DNA of 64,000 nt from Chlorops oryzae (GCA_020466095.1 CM035807.1:22841243-22905242); one strand, 5' to 3'; counted from the first letter of the stretch, positions 47,869 through 61,020 are shown. Translations and numbers: made by a program. The notes: generated by a model from the sequence alone, not told the origin.

Positions 47869-48385
47869 CAGTGGTTTTCCAGTAGTCGGTACGTACTTTC
47901 GGTTCTATGAATTTCCAATAGAACGAAAGGCAAATCTTTTGCATTGCCTATTCTACAGTAGGAATAAAAAAGTTTTTTGCTATTCGATAAAACGAATAAC
48001 TGTATTTTTTTAAGGCATTTTTTGTCTTTTTATAGTGTTTCTTTGAATTTCTTATTTTATTTTATTTTTATTTTTTTTAATTTTTATATTTTAAATAACT
48101 GTTTAGGAACAATATTTATGTACTTGGTACCTGCGGAATTGAACTGAATTTGAAAATTAAAATTTTTTTTTTATTTTAAGGTAATTCACATAGTCTTCTA
48201 AAATCTCTTTTAAATTTAGCCCCAGCTAAGATGAGTACCTATTTTTACAAATTGGGCTAAATTTAAAAGGTATTTTAAAAGACTTTGTGAATTGCCTATA
48301 TGTGTTATTTAAATTAAAATCGGAAGAATAATTTTTATATAATATAATAATTTAATATATAATTCGTACTATTGGACGTCCACTG
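47869..48385. mobile_element. 517-bp Tc1/mariner-like MITE
   Basis: Flanked by TA on both sides, with terminal CAGTGG and CCACTG. The inverted ends share the pattern CAGTGG....CCARTAGT and a nearby ACG. TA target duplication and short CAGTG-type ends fit the Tc1/mariner group. There is no transposase frame, and a further 117-bp hairpin sits inside it. Confidence 0.6.
48180..48296. repeat. 117-bp hairpin nested in the mariner-like MITE
   Basis: The left arm from GGTAATTCACATAG to TTTAAATTTAGCCC is mirrored by the right arm GGGCTAAATTTAAA to TTGTGAATTGCC. Each arm is 43 bases with a few mismatches, around a 31-bp loop. It may be a separate small MITE. Confidence 0.65.
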
Positions 48386-51300
48386 TATGTATATGTATAT
48401 ATTCTTCTATTAATTGATAGCTATCGTCCCTACCGGAATGACTTATTTTCGAAAATATTTTCTTATATTTTTAATGATTTTGAGAAAAGAACAAAAAAGT
48501 AGGTAAATTTTCGTACTTTTTTCTACATTCCGCCATTTTTTCAATGAAATTTATTAATTTTAGCACAAACGATAACGACGGACCTCCCGAAGCAATAATC
48601 TATTGGATTCTCTTATTTTAGAGAACACCAAGATCTGCTATCATGTTCACCAGTTACCTCATTTTTTTGGTGTCTGCTTACTACTTACTACTACTTTAAT
48701 AATAAAAAATATATATATAAAATGTAAAATTTTTTTAAAAACTTAAAATAAAAACAATTTAAAAAAATATTTTTTGTTCAATAAAAACATATAAAAAAAT
48801 TAAATAATTGAACTTCATTGTCTTATAAAAAAAACTGTCTTGAAAGAGAGGCAAAATTTAAACCAGAAAAACCCCTGAAGGAAGATTTGAACTAGAAAAA
48901 GGGCCCTTTAAGCGGGTTAGTCCGGCACTGGCCGCACGTCATTCATGCAAACGAGATATCACTCAACATCAAACGGAATTTTTTACGACTCAAGTGAGTG
49001 AGTAGGTGAGTGAGTGTGTGGTTATAATAATTTGTGTTCTTTGGAAACGGCAACAAAATCGATTCAAGACGTTAGGTATAAATTTCGACATCTGATTCGG
49101 ATTCGGAATCGAAATCGAAATCGTTTAGCCGCGGACCCATAGGAGTCTTTCTGCTTCAGTTCGGCCTGTTGGTCTATTTGTTTGTCTATTTCGTCTTTAT
49201 GGCGTTTCTTTTATTTCCAAGTCATTTTTTTTTTCCTTCGCTGGAATGGTTTAATGAGAATTTTTATTTGTTTTTAGCATGTTTAAAAGTGATTCGATTC
49301 GCTGATTGATGTCTATCGGCGGAAATTGTTTTAATCGTGCTCGATTTGGTCTAAAATTTTTGGTCAAAGAGAAAAATCGTTTAACGATTTCTGAATATTG
49401 AGATGAGTTTTTTTTTTCTGCTCAACTCCTACCAGTTCTCGCCGCGGCGCGCCGTCTGAAAAACGGATTGGAAACTTTTTATATTGCTTTCATCGACTTT
49501 GACAAATTATATGAATTGTTTTTGTTATGGAAATATTCCGCCTTAATTGATGTTTTCGAGCTCAATCAATTAGAACGATTAACTATAATTTCGAAGAAAT
49601 AAATTTAAAAAAAATAGGTACTAATGCGAGCCTACACTAACGTGTAATTAAAATTTATACCCGATAGACGCAAGTGTTGGCATAATTGAACTGAACAAAC
49701 GATTAGATTTCCGAAGGTGTTAGTTTTGCGATTTGCTAAATGGCAGCTTTATAACTGCATCGAAGCTAATGAGTGTTGATTTGTTCATTTCGAACGCCTT
49801 TGGTTAAGCGTTTTAAACGCTTTTTTTTGCATCGCCGCATTAGGAAGAACCCCTGCCATTTCCCAGTGAGGTAAAGCCTTTACAGCTCTCTGAGGTCAGA
49901 ATATTTTAAAATATATTCATGCCTATAATTTGTGAATATTTGAACCATATGTGAAAAAGGGGAAGTCCCTTATGATATAATTTACTTTCGAAACGTATAA
50001 TGAAAACATTAGTACCTCGATAAAAATACCTGAAAATGATCATTTGATCTAAGGTCCTATCAATAAACATGTGCTCTGTTATTTTGAATGAAAGAGCGTA
50101 AGTTCTTTTTTTTTTAGAAGCAGATGTAAAGGTCGGACAATCACGTGAGAAAAAAAGAAACAAAATCGAATCTTGGTTAAACGTTCTTAACCACTGTCTT
50201 CCAAATGAAGACATTTCCTGTTTCCTTACTTGTAACCAGAACTAATCAATCGTTTGTTCCTTCTTTCCGTCTATACCGAACAGCAGCAAGTCAGAGGTGT
50301 TCAAATAGGAGTGAAATCAGCGTTCGGACTACGGAAATCCCACTTCGTAGTGAAAGACCGAAAAAATCGGAGTAGAAATTAAATTTTGGCCAGTAAAAAA
50401 AAAAAATTTCAGGTAAAGGGTAGTAGCGGAGTAGATTTCAAAAATTTTTTTAAAACAGAGTAGATCTACTCCGATCGGAGTATAGTGCGAACGCTGAGTG
50501 AAATACCCCTACAGGATCATTATCATTGAGATACATATGCTTCTTTCCACTGCTCTTAAAGAGAACTTCAAATTCCGGAAATTACCCCGTCAGAGCGCCT
50601 CTGTCTTTTAGTTTGTTCTTCTTTTAAAGCAGCAGAAAAATTTTCCCAAAATTTATAACATGCTCATTAGCACGGACAGTACTGACGTAACCGCTTAAAA
50701 GCGCTTCTTGATTTCTCAAAGATCCCCGAGATCCCCTCGCACTCGGCTCATCAGAATTTCATGATCGTGTGACTCTTTGTCGGCGTCTCGCAAACAATCC
50801 ACTCCACTCCACTTCACTCTGTCACTGCCGCTCCATCGACGATATTAATTTGTGCCTTTTTATTCGAAAAGACCACAGGAACAAAAAAAAAGAAAAGGTC
50901 GGTTTCGCTCGGCTTTTTATAACCTGCTCGCTCGATTTCAGATTTTGAACTCATCAATTTGTGTGCTAACAACGTTGGATTCCGACATCGAGCTCTGCTC
51001 GGCTTGTCCTATGGTCATTGCATTAAGTGGGAATTTTGCCGGCTGAATCATCGGACTTAATTTTTTTTTTAATTTTTTTTTTCAGCTTCCTTTTTCAAAC
51101 CGCAAAACGCATCGTCGGGACCTACCGCTTCTAAAACATAATATACATAAGTAGGTACGGATCGTCACTCTGCGCACCTTCCAATCAAATCAGTTCCGTC
51201 AGCTCCACACAATCAGAATCACCATCGGCATTAGCATCGCACAAAATTCGAATTGGAATCGGAATCGGAGTCACAATCAAAAGGCTCAGACATGAGCGTC

Positions 51301-52296
51301 GCTTCATATTAAGTTGATCCCTCATCAAGCGCTGCAACAGGATTAAAATTAGTTTTTGATTATGCTTTCGAGCTTCTGGACAACGCAATTTGCGGTCAAT
51401 TGGACGGCTCGACTGGCTCGGCTCGGATCGGTTTGTTCGGTCACACAATCAGGCACTCGGAAATACACCCGTATATAGCTACATTTTTATAGTCTCAGTC
51501 TCTCTCTCTCTCTCTCCTCTCTCCTCTTAGCTCTCCAGACAATAGTGTGGACTCGCTTTTGTGTTGTGTGTTCTTAAGGATCTCTGCTCTAAAGGTTGCT
51601 GCGCTTGCGCCTCAAAGTCATGCCGCTCGTTGTGGCTTTTTTGAATTTTTGCGGCTTTCATATTCCTTGGCCCTGCCAAATATGACTGATGCACGTTAAG
51701 AGCGCGATCGTCGCTTCTCGCCTCTCTGCGGCTCTTCGTCTACGTCGCGGCCTTTTCGACTGTTCGCCTTTGGGTCTTTTGTGAATGTAATTAACGCTTT
51801 TAGCAAATTTTATTGTTGTTCGCTTTGTGTTGTTGTTCTTGTTGGTGTTGCTGTTCGAAGCGGCTTTGTTAAAACGCAGCCAGCGCTTCTGATGAAGGTC
51901 GTTTGTCGTGCGTCGTTGATGCTTTTTATTTGGGTCTTTTTTTTTTTTTTTTATACTGTTCCCAATTTTAACCCGTTTCTACCCTATCACTATCTCTCGC
52001 TCTTTGTCGGCATTTTATATAGAGATATTCTTTAAGCCTTAAACATAACAACGAAGTGTTTGAGAATTATCGCAAGAATTTCGGAAAAATTCGGTTAGAA
52101 TTCAGAAATGTGCCCGAAGCTGTTTCGCTTGACTTCCAGGGAATAAACATATATATTTTTATTGGCACGCAGTCCTTTTGTTTCTGAGTAATTTGTCAAC
52201 CGCAGAATTCATGAGAAATTCTTTAATAAAGTTCGGGAATCTTATAAATATATGAGAAAATTTTCCCCTTTTGCGAGGGCATGCCAATCAGTGTTT
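48386..52296. other. Non-coding stretch, probable ladybird intron or upstream DNA
   Basis: No gene recognised. It has a CT run with GAGA-type sequence at about 51497-51520. Sequence around 50750-51050 and 51540-51900 is less AT-rich, with many short pyrimidine-rich phrases, and could be regulatory or UTR. I cannot locate the missing ladybird first exon here. Confidence 0.4.
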
Positions 52297-52550
52297 TTAT
52301 ACCCACCGTAAGTAGGGTGTATTGGTTTTGTGCGGATCTTGTAATATCCCAGTAGTCAGTAGGTCGCCCCCGATATTTGTGACATGCCAAAGTGCCAGTC
52401 CTTGATGACTAGCCATTTCACCTACCACATGAACCTGAAAGAGTAGATAGGCCTCAGCTCACATTTCCCTATTCGCTGCGTATGATTGTTTTTGCTGTCT
52501 GTTGTCTGCTTTTACCTCGCATTCTGATCATTTACCCGTTAAGCGTTCGA

Positions 52551-52605
52551 TAGCGCAGTGGTTCAAACTATGACTCAATAGCCGGGAGGATCGGGGTTCA
52601 ATCCC
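52551..52605 (+). repeat. tRNA-like sequence (Pol III A and B boxes), SINE-like
   Basis: TAGCGCAGTGG at 52551-52561 is a perfect match to the A-box pattern TRGYNNARNNG. GGTTCAATCCC at 52595-52605 resembles a B box, and the T-arm can form a five-pair stem around TTCAATC. The acceptor stem does not pair well, so this is not a good functional tRNA. It is more likely a tRNA-derived repeat or pseudogene. Confidence 0.45.
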
Positions 52606-52860
52606 TGCGGGCGGCGAGAATTTTTCCTAAATTTTTTACTTTTTTATAAATTAGAGTTTTTTTTTTTGTTCATAGTTCAGTTATTTTGGAAGACAAACAT
52701 TTTCCCCTAAATTTTTAAGGTTTTATTTTAATTTTTTTTAATGGTTCATTTTCAAGTAAACAATTTTTGGAGTGAAAAAATTCGTTAAATACGTTTCCCA
52801 AAATCTGAGCAACGCTAAACTCAACTGAGCATTTTGACCAAGAAATTAAATTCGTTCGTT

Positions 52861-52930
52861 TAGCGTAATGGTTAAGGCGTTCGCCCAGCGATCTGGTGGT
52901 CAGCGGTTCTCGAGGCTCGGTGGAGGCGAG
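52861..52930 (+). repeat. Second tRNA-like sequence, SINE-like
   Basis: TAGCGTAATGG fits the A box. The B-box region GGTTCTCGAGGCTC carries what looks like an extra base relative to GGTTCGANNC. Like the first tRNA-like unit, it is followed by 'ggcgagaa' and a T-rich stretch, which suggests that the two units are related. Confidence 0.4.
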
Positions 52931-53298
52931 AAAATTTTAAGAGAAGTATAAGATAAAAAAGATTTAAAATAAAAAATAGATAAACAAAAAAATATAATAA
53001 TTAATTAAAAAAATAAATTTAAAAAAAAGTCAAACCAAAAATGAAATATTTCTTTTTTCTCAGTCGCTGGTGCTAGGCCATTTTCCTGCCCCTTTTTGCT
53101 AGCGAAATGACTGGTTAAAGGTGGCGCACAAAAGGACGACCTGTCCCCGGCAATGAGATCGTAATGTTAAATTCGCCAGCGTCTTGGATAGGAAAGGGAC
53201 CGATCCCCGACACCCAGTAACTAGTGAAATCGCTAGTGTTGTGGTGGCTCCGCTGACTACTGGGATCTAGCTCCGCAGATATAGACAGAGATATATAT

Positions 53299-53753
53299 TA
53301 GTGTTGCAACGGATAGTGTATCCGGCCGAATGCCGGGTACCGGATATCCGGCTGCCGGATAGTCAATATTTTTTTAAATTATATATTTTTCGTTTTTAAA
53401 GTCATATTGAACCGCGTAGCAATGATCTTGAGCGTTGCCATTTGGTAGAAAAAATTTAGAACGTTATATTTTGACACAGCACACATTTTAGTAGTGCTTG
53501 TTTCGAGTAGTTGGACCGAAATGCAATGAAAAATCTCTGAAAATGGAAATTTTCTTGAAAATGTTAGCGGAATGCATCGGGTTTCCTCCAATCGCACCAA
53601 TTTCTAATCTGCATCCTAGTACTTAAAATACAATATAGCAAATGTTTAATGTGAGGTATCCGGCGGCCGGATATAGATGGTATCCAGTATCCGTCCGGAT
53701 ACTAAATTTAAGGCCGGATACCGGATAGTGGCCGGATATCCGTTGCAACTCTA
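53299..53753. mobile_element. 455-bp hAT-type MITE with ATATATAT target duplication
   Basis: The terminal inverted repeat TAGTGTTGCAACGGATA and its complement TATCCGTTGCAACTCTA have one mismatch, and ATATATAT sits on both sides. The target is a (TA)n tract, which weakens the duplication evidence, but the ends are clear. Subterminal CCGGATA motifs recur many times near both ends. It is inserted within the (TA)n tract of the surrounding mini-me-like element. Confidence 0.8.
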
Positions 53754-55590
53754 ATATATATTTTTGATCAGGTTTGAAAACTGAATCGATTTAGACATAT
53801 CCGTCCGTCTGTCCATCTGTCCTTCCGTCTGTGATTGGATCTCCTTCCAGACGACTGGACCGATCACGTTTAAATTTGACACACAGGTATGTCGGGCCCC
53901 GAGAAGGATTCTTAGTGAGAATTGGGCGATATCTCCCCACTTCCACGCCCACAAATAGAGATGTTTTGTAGCTTCCGAAGTAAAAAGTGTAGAAGCTTCA
54001 AATCGAGACAGTGGTTGACCAAGACAATCAATTTTTTGATGTGGTCCGCCAAGTGCCACGCCCACCAAACTTAAATTTGTGTAACTTTCGTAGGGAAAGT
54101 CAACAGATAGTGCATCAATATTTTCGGGACGCTTGGGTATATCAAAGGCGGGCTTGACCGACTTGAGCTTTCTTACTTTTTTGTTTTTTTTTTTACTTTT
54201 ACAGAGACCATTTATCCATTTATCAATGTGCATCAGAAGATGCATTTGATTGAGTTGCCAGTCCACCAGAGGGCGTTCCTCAGTTGATTAACATAATTGC
54301 CATAGCCGCCAAATGATGTAAATTTCAACATTGATTTTCTTTAGTCCAAAATAAAGTGCTTCGAACGGACGGACTTTCGGCTTTCATCTTGAGCCGGAGC
54401 TCTTAATTGATTTTGATTGATTCTTCAAAGTTGATTAAGCATTTTTTGTTCTCTTTGAGGAAAATCAATAGCCTCGGTCAAGATGATTAGCAAATTATTT
54501 TGTTGGGAATATTTAAGAGCGTAAGGTCTAATGGCTTATGATGGGTGTATCCGATAGAAGGGAACTTGAAAAATTCATCACAAAATAATTTTAACCGCCA
54601 ACATTTTAAAGCTTTCGAAATTTCTTTTATGAGATTTGGTCTTTTTTTTGGTTTTTTTCCCCGGACAAATTTGTTGCCCTCCAACATGACAAATATCCCG
54701 ACCAAAAATTTACGATGACAACAAAATGTTGACAGAAGCAATCACAGCAAAGACAACGCAAACACCAACAAATATTACATTTGTTCAGCTCCATGAGCAA
54801 ACAGAAGGGAGGCTGTTCAAATAAATTCAACGTTTACACAATTGTGGGGGCAGCCGATAGACTGACGGCCGGGGGAATGTACTCAATTTAAAAGCAGAAC
54901 TCGTAGTTCATTATGTCAGCAAGTCATTTCACACCTTTGTGTCGAATTAGACGACCGAACGAGCAACAACAAAAACAACAACAACAACTGACGTTTAATA
55001 GACTGTGAAACATATTACAAGATTCGAACTGTTGTCGAAGAGGGTGGCAATGGCTTCGAAGTAATTGATGTCGTCATGGATGGTGCGAAGAACGAGCTAT
55101 GACAAGGATTGAATATAAGTATTTGTGATTATATGTATGTATCTCTGAAGGATTTCCAATAGCTCGAGAAAAAGATTGAAGACGAATCGGGCGATAATAT
55201 TCTTCCGAATATATTCTCACACTTTGTAGCGCCCTAGCCTTGATGCTCAGCTGGAGATCGCGATTGCGGTTGTTCTAGAATTTTACGATTCATATGATTA
55301 TCGTTGACAATTTGGCTTTTGAACATCGGATTCCAGCATCGTTCATGGGATAATTAACGTTTATCATGCAATACGAATCGATAAGCATAAATACATAGTC
55401 CGCGATGCCATTTAGAAAATGTTACAAGAGCGAATGCGAAATAAAATCGATGCGAATCTGCTGCACACAATCTTAAGGCCCGGCAGTGTCTCGTGGCAAT
55501 ATTTTAGAAAATTATTGGCTTACAAGAGCGCCTGCAGCTAGATCAGTCGCACCTGATTCGAAGGTGTCTCTCGTCTGTTTGGTCGAAGGG

Positions 55591-55602
55591 TGCGCATGCG
55601 CA
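55591..55602. promoter_or_regulatory. NRF-1/EWG-type palindrome
   Basis: TGCGCATGCGCA, the exact consensus palindrome bound by NRF-1 (erect wing in flies). It forms the centre of a larger hairpin whose arms include GTGTCTCT and AGAGACAC. Confidence 0.4.
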
Positions 55603-57447
55603 TCGACAGACTGCAAGAGACACAGGCAGACACACGAGCCCAAATACTAGATTCTTTATTGATGTAAACGCTATCCGCTGACCGATATCCTGCTGCGTTT
55701 AACTACTGCAGTTTGTGCTTAAAATAAAATTCACTTGTTTACAACATGCCGCCAACGAATTGTGCACAAATTAAATTGTTTGAATTACAGCCACGTAGGT
55801 GTATATGTTAGCGGTAACTCGTCGATCTATTGCTAATTTTTAATTATATTTTATAAATATTCGAAAACGGTCGAACGGTCGAATGGGCGAATGGGCGAGC
55901 GGGCGAATATGATCGGAGCACGGTCGAGCCTGTTTAAAGAGACGCGATTGAAGCTGCTTAAGCAATAATTTAAGCTTAAATCTGAGAGCTCCTCATGGGG
56001 CGCTGATTACCATGCCGAATTCTTCTCACATATAACCATACATAAGTATATGTATGAATGTTTATAAGTATAAGTGCCCAGTCCGATCGACCCTAGCCAA
56101 CGGCCTACGCATTTTTCGTTGGCGCTGCATTATTACGAACCTGTATGCACACGATCATCCGCGTCCGTGTGGCGATTTTGAGTGCGCCTAAAAATCGGAA
56201 TTCCATCGAACGTTGATTACATTATCGGAATTATTCCTTTGATCTGATCTTCGACATGCTTATGGTGCCTATTTAATTTGATCTTGCAGGTTACTTTTTC
56301 CACGGCATTTTCTCTTCGGTCTTCAACGCCTCGAATAATGAATGAAATCAAATCGAATCAAAGCAAATTAGATGCTCCCTCTCTCTCTCTCTCTCTCTCT
56401 CTTTTCTTTGCTCCTTCGGTACGGGCCAAAAAAGATTTGGCGTGTTTACCTCATTCGGGGAATAAATATTATCATGACTAACTGGCTTTGGCCGATTAGA
56501 ATTACCTTTGAACAAGGGTGCCATTAAAATGGGAACCTTGGGAAGATAACATTGAATGCTGTAGCCGAACTTCGAAGTCCAGTGGCGGAGGTTTTTCCTA
56601 GGATTAACTGTTCTCCCTCTTTTTTCTTCAATTTTTTATTTTATTTTATGTTATAAGAACCTAATTAAATTCGAAAAAAGCCACTTGATTTTTTGTATTT
56701 TCGCCTGAAGCTCCAATGAAGATGCCACGCCACTGCTCTTAAGACATTTCGTTCTCTCACCTGGTCACTCAAAGGCATTTCTCTCACTAAAAATCACCGA
56801 CACTCGCTCTTCCGTTCAAGACAAGATTAATTTATATTATTAAGTCGGAATATTTCCTTTGATCTGCGATTTTTAAAGGTGTAAAAGGAGGCAAGTCAAT
56901 GCAGTGGCAATTGAGAGGAGCACCAGCTTCGGTGAGATAAATGACACGTTAAGTGCACTGAGAGAAAGTCTTGATTTATTTGAAAGGCATTTTTTGAAAA
57001 ATGAAAAAAAAAATCGAAAATTCATACGTATGCATTGGTCCAAAACTGTAAGCCAAACTTTCAATGTTCGTAAAATTTTTCTTCCCTCGAAAGACGTTAA
57101 AATAATTCACAGTGTAGCTAGCCACAAATAAAAATGTATGCCCATTTCAACAGCTCCACATAGCTCATTCGTTGCAGCTACTAGCGCCCTAGTTTTGCCG
57201 CCGGTTAAGGTCATAAAGTTAAGATTAGAATGCACCGAACAGACGGACGGTCAGACAGACAGACAGACAGAGACAGAGAGACTGAAAGAGAGATACACAT
57301 AGAGCCGGTCATTGGGTGTTGATGCTCTTAATGATGATCTTACCGATGGAGATAATGACGAGCGCGTTGCATGGCAATCAATCTGTAAGTGCAGCAGGAA
57401 CCAGTTCTAGTTTCGAGTCTCTAGCAATCGTTTTCCATTCATAACGT

Positions 57448-57459
57448 TGCGCATGCGCA
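57448..57459. promoter_or_regulatory. NRF-1/EWG-type palindrome
   Basis: A second exact TGCGCATGCGCA, 1.86 kb from the first. There is no hairpin around this one. Confidence 0.4.
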
Positions 57460-60400
57460 TAAAACAAAATGCGTGTTTCGATGTTCTGCGGCACCTGCTT
57501 TTTTTTTTTTTTTTTTTTGTTGCTCTCTTTCCCTTAATCCTATTAATTTCGTTCAGTTACAATTTATCTAGAAGAGAATCGCCTTCTCGAAATCGCCAAT
57601 AAGAAAAAAAAAATTCATTTTATAGTTTTCTAGTTCATTATTTTTTGTGTGCATGTCGCTCTTGCGTGTTCCACTGTGTTTTACGATTTTCGTCATTAAT
57701 TTGTAATATTGACAGGTTGTCATAATAGCATCACACTTGCCCGTTTGGATATTCCGCGCGGTGGTACAAGTTAGGTGCGAGTTCAAAGAAAAGCCCACGC
57801 TCTTTTCATGTCGGCTTCATTGTTGCTTCTTTGTTCGGTTATGTGTATTTCTTTCTTTCTTCTCATATATATATATTTTTTTTTGAAATCAATAAATAGT
57901 ATTATTTACACTTAAAGTCTTGGTCAACTAATAACGCTCATTAAGACACGACACAAATGGACACAAAGGTCCGTCATGAGAGTATGATTTTTGTGCTTTT
58001 GTGTTGAGCAAATGACAATTTTTTTTTTCAAACTTACTCTTTCAATGTAAACAACCTAGTTAATAGGTATCAGACCCATTATTCAAAACATCAAGCGGTG
58101 CCGCTGTTTATGAGACAAATTAGTAGAAAAATGTTTAGAAATCACCTTAAAGCGGAATAAAAAATATCTTAAATCAAAAGCGGCCGGCCAAGACGGACGG
58201 ATAATGTAGCAAATTATTCTTTTGAAAGCCCCTTGTCTTCAAAGGGGAGAGGATAGATCCGCTGAATACCTCGCTTACCTACGGAAATGGAGAATTACAA
58301 TTTCGGAAGTGGCTCATTCGGTAGCTCTACATTAAAAAAAATTTATTTGACATTTTTTGATATATCATGCAGCAAAGGATTAAGAAGAGTACTGAGAGCC
58401 TTTAATCCGAGACAAACTTTAGCAATTTTTTTTTTCATAACTCCTTGAAAACTTTCTCCTGAAAAATTTCCCTTTTAAATTCCTCTCCGTGCATTCGAAG
58501 AAAAGGAGAAAAAGTTATTCATATTTTGATCACATTTTAATGATGATTACTACATTCAACTGTTGATAACAATGGCAGCAGCCTTAACACAACTCAGCAA
58601 TCCAATTGCGAAATCGAAAAAGACGCCAGGCATTCGGGCAATCGTATGAAAGGAAAATCATGAGGAGACCGGCAGGGGAAAAAAAAAAACAGAATGAGAA
58701 GACAAAGCAGAAGAAGAAGATCAGAAAAGACCAAAATCTGATGATCGCAGCAACCCATCCTAAACAAGGCTTTAAGCTATCTTCTGCTCCCCTCGAATCC
58801 ACACATGGTGCTAGAGAATCCGGCAATAGTTTGGGGGGGCTAACCAAGAGAAGAAAAGGCGAGCAACATCCTCAGACTGCATCAAATTGCAGTGCGCTTC
58901 GTTCTCGATTTTCAGCTTCCCTCCTTTGTGAGGTTAACTGGACAATGTGGCTCAAATCTTCGAGCCCCGATGCCGATGCCGATCGCGATGGCCCTTCTGC
59001 GATCGCTGCAGATCTTGCTTGCTGCACGCGCTCGCAGGCCAAACGAGCTTTTGATGCACATTTTGCAGAGCGCCACCATCTCGTTTAATCTACCAACTTG
59101 CTGGGCGTGGCTATAGTATTTTATGTGCGCTGATCAAAGAATGCCGACGCTTTACATTAAGCCGACACGACAGCCCAAGCGCATTCGAGAACGGAACGGC
59201 AGAACGATTGTGCAAATGTGTGTGGCGCAAAAAAACTTGAATTCTATGCAATTGTTGCATGAGTAAGGTGACCAGGTGACGGTACTATTTCCTCTCCTTT
59301 AATTTAAGTAAATAAAAGCATAAATAAATATGATTAAACAAAGAAAATTTTAAATTGAAAATAGGAAATGTCCTGAAAATCTTTTTTTTTTTTTTTTTTG
59401 TGTTTAAAAACAAATTAGAATGAATGGAAAATTTTTTTCAGTGTCCATAAATTTGGCCAGTTTGGCATCGTACTAGCTCGATGTTCAAGCGTGCATCGCT
59501 TTGGCATTGTCCGAAGGCATTCATTATTGAATTATGTTTGAACACGTTATGGCCACATTGGTAGTGGAAATTGACATTGTTTGATTTGTAATGAACTAAA
59601 TCATGGGTTATTGACTGAGTGCCTATGGACTCGAGCTAAGCAGTACGCTTCGTACGCTGATTGACGGCGTCAGAAGAATCGTGACCGATGCTAATTTATA
59701 AAGTTTGGTCTGGTTCCTTTCCGATTACTGACGCGCATCATCGAGAGTAAAGTGTGTGAATTGGGACATGTCCTCTCGGTATATCAAGTGTCTATAAGAG
59801 TCGGTTTGAATTCTACATATATGGAAATTATGCTTGAGCAAAAGAATCAGTCGAAAAGTAGGTCCAAATTTTTTTCCAAGTCAACAAAGCAAAAGAACGA
59901 GAGCAGATTTTGAAAACTTTCCGCCATCACGGAAGACATAATTTCCATGATTTACGCATTTCGAGGGACATTTTATTGATGTTAATGCGTAAAAGATGAG
60001 ATCGTAAAAATCAATTTTTTCGCTAAGCAAGTCCGATCGGAACAATGACCTTGACCGTTTCAGCTGTTTTTTTTTTTTTTTTTAGCAATAAAATTATGAG
60101 AAGAATATCGGTTGGCAGCTTCGGCAATAAAAAATTCTTTTAGCCGAGGGCATAACCTGGAGACATTGGAAATAACTTTGCATACCAGCAGAAAATTGAG
60201 GGCAATTTTTGCATTTATTCCCCTCAAAAAGAACAAATGTCGCCTTCTGAGGGCAATTATTAATTACGTGAAGCCTGAACATGACTTCATCAAAAATTAC
60301 TCGCGTTGCTTTTGGACACTAATTATGGAATTTATTGACAACAAAAATGAGAAACTTAACGAGAACCGACCGACTTCCTTCATGGGTTTTAAGGTACATA

Positions 60401-61020
60401 TTAGGTTCCTGCGTTCCTTGCTTCCATCATGCCGATCGACTTGAATTGACGGCCATTAAATGTGCGAGTGTATGCGGCCGTTTTTCCCTTTGACGAACTA
60501 TCAGTCAACTCTAGGTGACGTGACGTGCTATGGGCGACTTAACTGCATAAATTAGTTTGGCCTAGGTTAAGAGCTCACTTGGTTGTTGTTGTTGTTTTAT
60601 TTGCCCCTATATTTGAATAGCGTTTCATAAATTACGAGAAATGTCGTTAAAGCAACACCTTTTTGTTGTAGCCGGCATATTTGAATCGAATGGATCGTCG
60701 GGACGGACGGAAGGGGATTTTAATAAGAACGAGCGGCAGTAAAATTAATGGACTTGGTAATGTTTACAAGATGTTTTATGTCGAAAAATCGTTGGGAAGG
60801 AGATGGGGGGAATTTTTGAGCAAAAGCGAATATAAAACGAAGCGATATTATAGCTTTTATTTAAGTAGATATCAGAAAATTGCTTAAAAGAAGCTAGGAT
60901 GGGTAAGAAATCGATCGAGTTGATGATTTTGTTGGATTTGGGCTATTAGAAGAGAGTAGAACAAGTATTAATTTTTGCTTTAACTTAACTGTAGATGCAC
61001 TCCTATAATTTTAAAAGATA

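Larger units (their letters stand above)
52297..54180 (+). mobile_element. DINE-1/mini-me-like element with nested insertions
   Basis: Starts TTATACCCACCGTAAG with the complementary TAGGGTGTATT directly after. It has a (TA)n tract, then the core 'ttgatcaggtttgaaaac' and 'cgatttagacat', followed by a (GTCY)n-type run (about 53800-53833). It ends near 'ggcgggcttgaccgactt' and 'tttcttacttt'. This (TA)n-core-(GTCY)n order is the mini-me layout described for dipterans. Two tRNA-like sequences and a hAT MITE lie inside. Inverted copies of ATCCCAGTAGTCAG at 52346 and 53253 hint at an inner duplication or foldback. Confidence 0.6.
54181..61020. other. Non-coding stretch, possible ladybird upstream region
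   Basis: No coding exon could be supported. It includes a hairpin at 55564-55622, two NRF-1-type palindromes, an 8-bp tandem phrase GGGCGAAT near 55866-55908, a CT run at 56377-56402 and a GACA run at about 57251-57282. Frames up to 160 codons lack recognised motifs. Confidence 0.4.

Noticed and set aside
52551..52930. Functional tRNA genes
   Set aside because: A and B boxes are present, but the acceptor stems do not pair and the anticodon arms are not convincing, so they were kept only as tRNA-like repeats.
53751..54266. 171-codon minus-strand frame
   Set aside because: It spans the 3' half of a mini-me-like repeat including the GTCY run; no protein domain is recognisable.
55020..55100. 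Plausible-looking 26-residue plus-strand frame 'IRTVVEEGG...'
   Set aside because: Short, preceded at a small distance by a stop, and without a convincing splice acceptor. A frame of this length arises easily by chance.
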